64,000 nucleotides of DNA from assembly GCA_964582475.1 (NCBI GenBank), contig CAZOQS010000002.1, forward strand, positions 62,001 to 126,000, read 5' to 3'. The stretch comes from JAGOTP01 sp964582475. GTDB lineage: Bacteria; Patescibacteriota; Patescibacteriia; 2-12-FULL-60-25. Position numbers and translations under genes: made by a program. The notes under the pieces are model-generated. The model had not been told where the DNA came from. It worked only from the letters and a program-made list of their open reading frames with translations, and did not search any database. This document shows, piece after piece, positions 1 through 8,800 of the stretch (positions are counted from its first letter, which is position 1; each line of letters starts with the position of its first letter).

Positions 1-495
1 CCGATGGCGATTTATACGATCGTGAACTACATCTGGAACGTGGTGCGCTCCGAGCGCAAAAAGCGCATGCTCGTGATCGATGAGGCCTGGTGGTTAATGC
101 AATCGGAGGACTCCGCGAAATTTATCTTCGCGCTCGTAAAACGTTGTCGCAAATACTATCTCGGTATTACGACGATCACCCAAGATGTGAACGACTTCTT
201 AACCTCGCCATATGGTCAGGCGATCGTGACGAACAGCTCGATGCAGTTGCTCTTGAAGCAGTCACCGGCATCGATCGATTTGGTGGCGCGTACCTTTTTG
301 CTCACACAGTCAGAGAAGTACTTGTTGCTTGAGTCAGGTGTGGGAGAGGGGATCTTCTTTGCGGGTGCGAAACACGCGGCGATTCAAGTCGTTGCCTCGT
401 ACACGGAAGATCAGATTGTGACGACGAATCCAGAGCAGTTGTTGAAGATTGAACAGGCAAAGAAAGACTACGCGGAACAGACCGCCGGTAAGTAA
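1..495 (+). CDS. VirB4/TraC-like ATPase, C-terminal part (cut by window edge)
   Basis: This is the end of a type IV secretion/conjugation-type ATPase of the VirB4/TraC family; the reading frame is open at the left edge, so the N-terminal part lies outside the window. A Walker B motif (LVIDEAWWL) is followed by a TTITQDVNDFL segment, the glutamine-containing motif typical of VirB4 C-terminal ATPase domains. VirB4 proteins energise assembly or secretion at the inner membrane. About 160 residues are visible of a family that usually has 600-800. The next gene follows after 15 bases and encodes a single-span membrane protein, which suggests a secretion or pilus locus continuing to the left. Family assignment is firm; the role in this organism is inferred. 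Confidence 0.85.
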   Translation, partial: PMAIYTIVNYIWNVVRSERKKRMLVIDEAWWLMQSEDSAKFIFALVKRCRKYYLGITTITQDVNDFLTSPYGQAIVTNSSMQLLLKQSPASIDLVARTFLLTQSEKYLLLESGVGEGIFFAGAKHAAIQVVASYTEDQIVTTNPEQLLKIEQAKKDYAEQTAGK

Positions 496-510
496 CCTAT
501 CCTTTTTCCT

Positions 511-1125
511 ATGCAACGACGCACACAGGCCATCCTTCTCATCGTTTTCGGACTATTGGTAATCGTCGGGGTGATCGTTTGGCTCATATGGCCACTAAAA
601 AAAGAGCCGACAGCACCTGTTATTCAGCCACCCGCGTATCCAGAAGGGCAGACACAGACAGGGATTCTCCCTTCAGAGCCAACGCCGAGTGCTCCAACGC
701 CCGCTGATCCAGCCCTGCTTGAGTCACGTCGTTTGGAGGATAGACTTCGTCGCATGGCGCAGGACTTTGCTTCACGTGCCGGGAGTTATTCCAATGCAGA
801 TGACTTTGCCGCCTTGCGTGACGCAGGGCTCGAGGCGACGCCTACGGTTCGAGCCTTTTTTGCCGCTGAACAAGTACGTCTTCGGGCTGCCTATCCGATC
901 CGTTCTGGGACCTGGGGTCAGACGGTTCGTGGCTTAGCCTCAAAAATTACTTCTCCAACCCCTATCCGTAGCCAAGCGGAAGTGACCGTCCAAGTAGACG
1001 CGCAGGTGGTTGTTGAGTCCGGAGATGCAGCGCCGCAGACGAGCTACCGACAGGCGAGTATTACATTCCAGCGTGCAGGTACGAATTGGGTTGTGTCTCG
1101 GATCGATTGGGTAGATGCGCTCTAA
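511..1125 (+). CDS. membrane-anchored protein with proline-rich linker, possibly secretion-associated
   Basis: The protein has 204 residues: one N-terminal transmembrane helix (about residues 7-28), a Pro/Thr/Ser-rich linker (about 30-70) and a soluble C-terminal domain of about 130 residues with an alpha part followed by beta strands. That layout resembles NTF2-like or VirB8-like periplasmic domains, but I recognise no diagnostic motif. It lies 15 bases downstream of the VirB4-like gene and 11 bases upstream of comF, so it is probably co-transcribed with both. A part in the secretion machine is inferred from context only. Confidence 0.6.
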   Translation: MQRRTQAILLIVFGLLVIVGVIVWLIWPLKKEPTAPVIQPPAYPEGQTQTGILPSEPTPSAPTPADPALLESRRLEDRLRRMAQDFASRAGSYSNADDFAALRDAGLEATPTVRAFFAAEQVRLRAAYPIRSGTWGQTVRGLASKITSPTPIRSQAEVTVQVDAQVVVESGDAAPQTSYRQASITFQRAGTNWVVSRIDWVDAL

Positions 1126-1136
1126 GGAGAAGAGGT

Positions 1137-1823
1137 ATGACGCCGCGCGTGGCTTCGCGAGAGGGGGTACGCCTTGTTCTCGACGGCATATTTCCGCCGA
1201 GCTGTCTTAGTTGTACGACAGAAGGGGAGTGGTTATGTTCGTCCTGTCTTGGAACGATCTCATTTGTTGGCCGAGTCGCCTTGCCCGATGACCACCCGTT
1301 AACGACCCTGATCGCTGTTTCCAGCTACCAACAGCCGATTATAGGTGGATTGATACGTTCATTTAAGTACCAGCGAGCCCTGTGTTTAGAGGAAGAGGCT
1401 CTGCGAGATGTGCTTCTTCGCTTTCGAGAGGAGTCTGATGCGCTGTCCGCACTTCTGCCAGCACCGACCCTGATTGTTCCGTTACCGATGGACCCGGAAC
1501 GTCAACGAACCCGTGGAATGGATCACGCGTTTCGTTTAGCGACCCTCGTGCAAGCACTCTTTTTTCCTACTGTTCCAGTGCGTCAGGCGCTTGCGCGTAC
1601 ACGTATTACTCAAACAAACGCGCGTTTAGCTACAGCAGAAGCTCGAGCAATAAACCTGGAAGAAGCGTTTGTGTGTACGGAAAATGTAAAAGGGGAGGAG
1701 ATTTTATTGATCGACGACGTCTACACGTCGGGAGCGACGCTAAAAGAGGCATCATTGCAGCTCCATGCTGCCGAAGCGGCATCGGTTCAGGGGCTTGTTC
1801 TTGCGCAAAGTAAGACGAGCTAA
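1137..1823 (+). CDS. comF: ComF family phosphoribosyltransferase-like protein
   Basis: This is a ComF-type protein of 228 residues. An N-terminal zinc finger (CLSC, then CSSC 11 residues later) precedes a phosphoribosyltransferase fold with the PRPP loop ILLIDDVYTSGATLKEA near the C-terminus. In other bacteria ComF proteins act in the cytoplasm in natural transformation, handling incoming single-stranded DNA. I chose the ATG at 1137 because AGGAG lies about 9 bases upstream and the first cysteine pair then sits at the usual distance from the start; a longer frame begins at 1086 inside the preceding gene. Co-occurrence with a VirB4-like gene fits a DNA-uptake or secretion locus. Confidence 0.88.
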   Translation: MTPRVASREGVRLVLDGIFPPSCLSCTTEGEWLCSSCLGTISFVGRVALPDDHPLTTLIAVSSYQQPIIGGLIRSFKYQRALCLEEEALRDVLLRFREESDALSALLPAPTLIVPLPMDPERQRTRGMDHAFRLATLVQALFFPTVPVRQALARTRITQTNARLATAEARAINLEEAFVCTENVKGEEILLIDDVYTSGATLKEASLQLHAAEAASVQGLVLAQSKTS

Positions 1824-1858
1824 TATCCAGGAAAAGAGGGTTGCGCCTCAGAAAAGTA

Positions 1859-1867
1859 TGGTATAAT
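1859..1867 (+). promoter_or_regulatory. extended -10 promoter of the surface-protein gene
   Basis: TGGTATAAT is a consensus extended -10 element 31 bases before the ATG at 1899. No good -35 is seen, which is usual for extended -10 promoters. Confidence 0.6.
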
Positions 1868-1898
1868 TCTCGCAACTGTTTGTTCATTCCTGATACTT

Positions 1899-4800
1899 AT
1901 GCGCCCCCTCTTTAAACTGACCCTTTCCCTGCTCGTTGGATGTATAGGACTTGTCGCTGCTTCTTCCGTTCACGCAGCAACAAAATCGATTTGTGCAGCT
2001 GGATGTGACTATGCGACCCTCGGAGCCGCATTTACGGATATGGGTGACCCTCCTGCGCCTGGGGATGTATACGAAGTTCAAGGTGATGCACCATCGCCGT
2101 ACCTTACAGCCTCCGAATCCTGGCCGATTAACTTTCCAAACGTCTCTTCGACGGTTACTTGTACAGGTGGGGCGGTGATTTCTCAGCTGACATCGGGGGA
2201 TAGCCGAGTCTACCTCTCTACAAGTTCCACGGTACAGGGATGTACTCTTGGGAATGTCATGCTCGCAACTGTGACGCTCGTACCCAGCGAGCCGATTAGC
2301 GGGGTACGGATTGTTGATAATACATTTTCTACTGTAGCTAGTAGTAGTATTGCTTTTTTGTACGGAGGTCAGAATTTTTCGATTCTGAACAATACGAACC
2401 TCAACTCACTTGTATTGATGGGAACGAGTACCCAAGGCGTGATCCAGAACAATACCTTCTATGGCCGCATGGCGGGTGAAAATAATGCAGTCGTCTTCTC
2501 GACATCGGTCAGTTCAAGCCAGCTAGTCATCACCGGAAATACGTTCTCAAACCGCTCTGAGAATAGTGGAGGTTCGATGCGTATGGTGATGCTGGAAGGG
2601 GCTGATCTCACATTCGCTACAAACACCATCAACTACCCAACGGAATTTGTGGTAGATACGATAGACTCGTCTCTTATGACGTTTGCGAGTGGAACGGTGT
2701 ATATCGGAGGGAACTTCATTGACACGCCAAGAACGAACGCAAACTGCGCCGGAATTGCGGTAACTATTCAGAACGATTCCCCTTGGTTTGCAAACTATAC
2801 AATCACGCGCAATACAATTCGACGGAGAGGGGATTGCACAAGCGGACTGCCTATTTCTGTTGGAACTCAATTTGATCGTTCGGATATTGAGCTAGATATT
2901 GCCGTGAGTTATAACCTGCTCTATAACGCAAGCACGACCAGCGTGAATCCGGCTATTAGATATGCGATTAATCCAACGAACGTTTTTAACGAAACGAATG
3001 AGTATAATGGAGCGTATGGATTTGCATCAGTGGTGGAACAGGCAATCATGGGCGGACTCACGACGGATGTGAGTGACCCATCTTCCCTCACGACGTACCC
3101 TTTCTTGAAGATTGATGATGTATCTACGACGAATGATCTTGAAACGGCCGCCTTCAGCCCGTATCTCGATGTGAACGGTGGGCTCGACATCGGTGCGAGC
3201 AGCCTTGCTCGGAGAAGCACTGTTTCGATCGATGATAACGGAACGATCGATTATACGACGGTAGACGCTACTTCGACCTCGGCGATCAATCAATTCGTTC
3301 GTTCAGGTGACAGCATTACGCTCGCTGCGGGTTCCTACACGAGTTTCTCGGTCTCTTCAACCTCAGCTACAACGAGCGTTTCGATTGTTGGCGCAGGAAA
3401 TTCAACGCTTATCACCGCTGCCTCAAATGAAGACGGAGTCCGTCTCGCGGGAGTTGCTAGCTCGACGCTGAGCGGTGTGCGGATCACGGGAGTAGCACCA
3501 GGGGATAGCAGTTACACGATTTCGAAAATGCTGTTTTCATCCGGAGGTACTGATTATGATGACGCAATCGTTCCGTTCGGGGTGCCAGCAAATACGATGC
3601 TTGTTTTGCGAGATGCAGATTGTGATATCGACTTTGCAACCGCGGATGGGTTCGATCTCACAGCTCTTTCCGCAGGTGGTACAGAAACATTTCACGTAGC
3701 GTTAGTGGATATCGTTGGATCTAAGATGACCGTGCTTATCCCGAATTCAATTGCAAATAGTGGAGCCGCTTTCGATGCTATTTGTTTTGATATCCCAACC
3801 ATCACCGAGGTCTTTATCGATGATATCTTCATCCCAACAAGTGGTGAATATGCCTACGATAGCTCGTCCGTTGTTTCTGCAGCCTCAGCATTACTGGGCG
3901 GACTCACAGATCCACCGTCGATTGAGCGAAATGAGTCAGCATTGTCGGCGATTGCTCTAGTAGGTTCCTCGGGGACGCAAATCTCCTCAGTTACAACGAC
4001 GAGTAATTTTGTGGGCCTTCTTCTTTCAGATACAACGAACAACGTAACCGTTTCTGATAGCGCGATAAGAAATAACACGGAGGTAGACCTCGTTTCTTCT
4101 TCAAATGGGTTGAATACGTTCGATAACGTGACCTTCAATAACGCTTCAACCGCGATCGATGGGTTAGGTTCGATCTTGGTTAAGTACGACGTGGAGGTTT
4201 TTGCTCGTCGCGCTGGATCAGACACAGGCATTTCAGGTGCGGCTGTCACATCGACGGATGCAGGGATGCTTGAAACAGATCTTGGACTTACGGATGGTTC
4301 TGGGTATACAACCTACATGAGCTTGCCGGCTCATGTTATGACGAGTACGACAAGTGATCTGACAGAAGGGGGATACAACCCGTATTCGATTGCGGTCGCT
4401 GCAACCGGGTACACGGCTTCATCTACCCCGGCTACAATTTCTTCTCGTAATCAACTTGTGACGGTCTACCTGATCAGTACAGATCCACCGGCGGAGCCAA
4501 CCTTCGCTGTTGGAACAGGCCTTACGACCACGGGTGTGACCTTGGCTTGGACCGATAACTCGGATGATGAAGATTCGTTCGTTGTTGACTACATTCTTCC
4601 ATTGACGGGGGAAACCTACCCAGGAAACGTTGCGGTTATCGTCGCAGCCACAAGTACGGATCTCACGGCGTTGACGCCAGGAGAAACCTACCAATTCCGT
4701 GTTGCGGCCAGAAACACGAACGGAGATTCCGCCTATAGCACCTCGTCCGATATTGTCTTGCCAGCGGCTGTTCCAAGCGCCCCAACCCTCACCGCCTTGT

Positions 4801-5714
4801 CTCGCACATCTCTTTCGATCGACCTCGGAACAAATGGCAATGCGACATCGGTTGAATACGCAATCTATAGTTCAACCCTGAGCGGCTACCTAGATGCTTC
4901 GGCGGCTGTCACTGGAAGTCCCGTTTGGCAAGCTTCGTCCACCTGGTCGACCCTCACGGTTCCAGCGCTGACCTGTGGAACGAATTACACCTTCTCAGTT
5001 ATTGCTCGTAACGTAGACGAGACTGAATCCGCTACTTCAACTGCGAGTACGGTCGCGACTAGCGCCTGTGCTTCTGCTCCAACTTCGGGTGGTGGCGGAG
5101 GCGGTGGAGGAGCGGTTGGAGGTGGCGGTGCAAGTGGATCAATTCAAACCTTCTTTAACGCGCCCGTCATCGTCCCTGTAGCAACTTCAACCACCCCTGT
5201 CGCAACATCGACTCCAGTAGTTCCTTCTGCTCCGGCTCCATCCAGCCCAGTTCCTGCTCCAATAGTTCCAACAGTCCCAGCGGCACCAACGCTGACACTG
5301 GAGGAGTTCATCCAAGCGGGTGGAAGCGTAGGCAGTCGCGCCTTAGGTCGAGGAGAACGTGAAGCGGTCATTCGTGACCTGCAAGAGATCTTAGGGCGAA
5401 CAGCTGCTAACCTGCCGGTCGCCGATCTCGACCGCATCTCGAATGGAGAAATCCCTCTCACACGTAACATGGCCTACGAACGGTCCATGGTGCCACGCGC
5501 CCTTGCAACGTTCCGGACAATCTTTGGTCACGCGCCAAACTTCCAGAATCAAGCCGAGAACTTAGCCTGGAACACGTTCATGTATCGCATTCGCTTCCCA
5601 CGTAACCTCGTTTTGGAACGTGAAGGAATCGTCGAGTATCGCCGCACATTCCGAGGAACGCCACAGACACCGTTCCAGTGGGCGGTCGTCCGAGTCCTGG
5701 GATACGTTCAATAG
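1899..5714 (+). CDS. large secreted beta-helix / FnIII surface protein
   Basis: A 1271-residue exported protein. It begins with a signal peptide (residues 1-27, ending SSVHAA). Two long right-handed beta-helix regions rich in repeated N-N-T-F/I turns span about 100-330 and 440-750. A carboxypeptidase-regulatory-like beta domain lies at about 760-840, then two fibronectin type III-like domains (about 860-950 and 955-1055), a glycine run (about 1064-1078), a Pro/Ala/Thr linker and a conserved-looking C-terminal helical domain (about 1130-1271, with FRTIFGHAP and RIRFPRNLVLE). Such proteins are typical of the CPR cell surface and may bind glycans or host cells; no catalytic residues were recognised. 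A consensus -10 lies upstream and an intrinsic terminator downstream, so it is a single-gene unit. Confidence 0.85.
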   Translation: MRPLFKLTLSLLVGCIGLVAASSVHAATKSICAAGCDYATLGAAFTDMGDPPAPGDVYEVQGDAPSPYLTASESWPINFPNVSSTVTCTGGAVISQLTSGDSRVYLSTSSTVQGCTLGNVMLATVTLVPSEPISGVRIVDNTFSTVASSSIAFLYGGQNFSILNNTNLNSLVLMGTSTQGVIQNNTFYGRMAGENNAVVFSTSVSSSQLVITGNTFSNRSENSGGSMRMVMLEGADLTFATNTINYPTEFVVDTIDSSLMTFASGTVYIGGNFIDTPRTNANCAGIAVTIQNDSPWFANYTITRNTIRRRGDCTSGLPISVGTQFDRSDIELDIAVSYNLLYNASTTSVNPAIRYAINPTNVFNETNEYNGAYGFASVVEQAIMGGLTTDVSDPSSLTTYPFLKIDDVSTTNDLETAAFSPYLDVNGGLDIGASSLARRSTVSIDDNGTIDYTTVDATSTSAINQFVRSGDSITLAAGSYTSFSVSSTSATTSVSIVGAGNSTLITAASNEDGVRLAGVASSTLSGVRITGVAPGDSSYTISKMLFSSGGTDYDDAIVPFGVPANTMLVLRDADCDIDFATADGFDLTALSAGGTETFHVALVDIVGSKMTVLIPNSIANSGAAFDAICFDIPTITEVFIDDIFIPTSGEYAYDSSSVVSAASALLGGLTDPPSIERNESALSAIALVGSSGTQISSVTTTSNFVGLLLSDTTNNVTVSDSAIRNNTEVDLVSSSNGLNTFDNVTFNNASTAIDGLGSILVKYDVEVFARRAGSDTGISGAAVTSTDAGMLETDLGLTDGSGYTTYMSLPAHVMTSTTSDLTEGGYNPYSIAVAATGYTASSTPATISSRNQLVTVYLISTDPPAEPTFAVGTGLTTTGVTLAWTDNSDDEDSFVVDYILPLTGETYPGNVAVIVAATSTDLTALTPGETYQFRVAARNTNGDSAYSTSSDIVLPAAVPSAPTLTALSRTSLSIDLGTNGNATSVEYAIYSSTLSGYLDASAAVTGSPVWQASSTWSTLTVPALTCGTNYTFSVIARNVDETESATSTASTVATSACASAPTSGGGGGGGGAVGGGGASGSIQTFFNAPVIVPVATSTTPVATSTPVVPSAPAPSSPVPAPIVPTVPAAPTLTLEEFIQAGGSVGSRALGRGEREAVIRDLQEILGRTAANLPVADLDRISNGEIPLTRNMAYERSMVPRALATFRTIFGHAPNFQNQAENLAWNTFMYRIRFPRNLVLEREGIVEYRRTFRGTPQTPFQWAVVRVLGYVQ

Positions 5715-5728
5715 AGAAAAATAAACAG

Positions 5729-5757
5729 AAAGCCCCTGCGTATGAGCGGGGGCTTTT
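5729..5757 (+). terminator. intrinsic terminator after the surface-protein gene
   Basis: AAAGCCCC and GGGGGCTTTT form a strong hairpin ending in a T run, 15 bases after the stop codon. Confidence 0.85.
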
Positions 5758-5800
5758 GTATTCGCGTAGGAAGCTTCTATTTGTTAAAATAAGGCCATCT

Positions 5801-8800
5801 ATGTCTGTCGATAAAATCGGTTCTTTACAGCAGCCACAGACAATTGAGCAGCAGCCCAGACAAGAAAAAATACGACCTCCGTTTAGTCCTGAATTGGTGA
5901 GCCGTGGAAATGCGTATGAAGCGTTGTATGGCGCAGAGTGGGGCTATCTCCCCGAGGATCATCCGGTGAGCCAAGAGGTCCAAGCACTCCTTACGGCCTA
6001 CCCAGGTTCTGATAAGCCAGCGCGTGTCTGTGTAAGCCTTGATACGACAAGTCCAAATGCGTTTGTGCTCCCAAATGGAACGATTGTGGTGAATCGCGCA
6101 CTCCTTTCGCTCGTAGATACAGAAGAACTCCGGGTCGTTATTGCGCACGAGACAATGCATTATCGGTTACGCGATGCAGAAGAGTTTGCAAAAGCCCAGG
6201 CCGCAATGCGTGGTCACGAACCCAGTGCACGGCAAGGGGTGGCGCTCATCGGAAACATGCGGTTGGCAGAGTATCGCGCAGATATCAAGGGGGTTATCGA
6301 GGGAGATGAAGTAGGGACGCATCCAGCGGCCCTTCGTACGCTGATGCAGAAGTTGGAAAAATGGCAAAAAGACCACTGCCCTGGTGGGGTGGGGCTTGTT
6401 CATGGGAGAGAGATTGATCGTATTGTAAATGCGGGTATTGCTGCTCAGCTCTATGACTTCTCTGCAGATTATCAAACGAGGACACCGCTGAGCGAAGCGG
6501 TGCGTACGTTCTGCGCAACAGAACTCCCTCCACGCTTTCCTGAGTCGGGTGAATGTGAAATCGCAGAAGCGGAAGCGGCCTTCCGGACAGCGAGCGCGTT
6601 GGAAATCCTTCAGTGCCTTCGACGTTGGCGAGATCAAGACCGACTGCTGGCGGAGGAAATTGGGATAGAGGAGATAAAGAGACTAGAAGCACAGATCTAT
6701 ACCGATAAATTACGCCAGGATCCAAAACTGTCGAAGCATCAGGCAGAGCTAGAAGAGGTCAAGCAGCGAGGGATAGAGGTTCCTGTGGTGGGAGAAGGGT
6801 ATGGAGTGGCACTTGAACGATTAGAGCATCTTGTTGCGGAGAAACTTCCTACAGCAAGTACGCTTCAGCGAAGTGCGTTGGTACATTTTTTGTTCGATTC
6901 CTCAGCGACGCTTGCGGAGGATGAATTAGTCGAAAGCCCCATCGAGAGACTGACGGAGTATCTTGGAGAGATAGAGGACCGGGAAGCGATCAACGACATA
7001 CGGGACATCCTGACACCCGCTACCTTGGAAAGAGTAGGAGTATTTTTAGTGGATGGGAAAGGCATCGCCCGTTTTACAGGAGCGCTTTTCCGAAGTGCGA
7101 ATGAGGCGGGGATCTTCACGGAAGGAAAAACGTTTTCCCTGCAACCGTATCTAGAAGAGAGTGGAGCGTTTTTTGAGACGACCTCAAAACTCTTAAAAGA
7201 GAGATCGCTGACGGGAAAGTCTGGGTTTGCCTTATCCGAGCCCGTGCTGGATGAGCTCTTGGTGAACATTGATACGAAAGCGTCCTGCCTCCCCGCGGTT
7301 GAGGCGGTGCTCCAATTTCAGCGCTCGCTAACGGCGGCGGGGCTCCCTGCAGAGGCGACTCAGTTATATAACGCGGTTGAACGTCAGCACTTCTTCAAGC
7401 GTCTGAGTGAGGAAGAATTTTCTGCGGAAGCGAAGCATGTCGTCGCAGGAGGGAGTGATTATATCGAGGAGTATCTGATTGAGCAGTTGTTTGGAGCTCT
7501 TCATCCGCTCTATGGAAGGGTGCAGATGGCAAAGTATGGCGCCTACGCGAGTGTAAAACTCCTTGGTATTCCGGTGAGTCATTTTACCATAGAAGATGAG
7601 AAGATCGAATTTCCAGAGGTGCAACGGCACATGTTCACAAGAAAAGACTGGGTGAGAGCGTTGTTTCGTTCACTGGAAGGAGAAAAACGTTCATTCTTGA
7701 AACCAGATGCGTTAAAAACAAAGGCATATAGAGAGGGGGCGGTTGAGCAGCTTCAGTTTTCAGAAATTCTTACAAGTTTTGAAGCGGTCGGCGATTTATG
7801 TGAGGCACTCAATCGGTTTAGCCAGGAGTGGTTGGATGGAGATCCGCTCAATCGTACGGCGAATGGGTTTAAGCAGATTCTCACATTGGTGATCGTGCAC
7901 TTGCTCTCCCGTGTAGGGGAGCTGACTTGGCTACCGCCGACACAAGGTGAAACTGTACAAAAAATCATTCATACGATGTCGAGATTCCCTGGACCAGCGG
8001 TTTCGGCCACGTTGATGAGTGAAGATATTTTGCGTGAGTGTATAGGGATAAGCCCCAGCGGAGATCGTGTGGAAGCGGCCTTTGGCATTGTAAAATCCAT
8101 TTTGAACGATGAACGTGTAGGCGCACGTCCTTCGGAGGCGCACCTAGCTTATGCCGAAGGATATATTGAAGAGGGTGAGCTGAAAAATGACCACATGGTG
8201 CATTTATTCACCGTGATCAAGGAGGCGTTTATCCATCAGACAGAGTACGCTAATCAAAAACCAACGAAGGAAGTCTACGATGAGTTGGTTGCGTTCGATC
8301 GGCTCATGTTTCGCCATCGGAAAGTCGTCCCACTTCCAAGTAAAGTAGATATCCTAGGACAGGGGACAGATGAAAATTTTTGCTTTGAGCTGTTGAATAG
8401 ATATGTACGAGATCTTGATCAGCCACTTGATCGAAAGGTGCTCCTTTCGCTTGTAAGTCATATCTATGACCCAGTTGTTCGGTCGCGCATTATCAGGGCC
8501 GTTGTAGAGCGAGACCTTGCCTCGGGGACGCTTACAGCCAAAGAGAAAATCGATCTGCTTTGGAAAAATGAACATGTTCGCCCGGCTACGTTAGGGGATA
8601 CGCGTGAACGAGTGATGGATGAGGAGGTGCAAACACCGGAAGATATCGCGTATCTTCGATCATTGATGGCCGAACAGGTTGAGCAGATCTCTTCGCCGGA
8701 AGGAATGGGAGTGTATGCCTTACTGGAACAGTTAGAGGGGCGAAAAGATGCCTTCGAACTCTTCAAAATGGCATATGAGTATTCCGAATATGATGAGAAA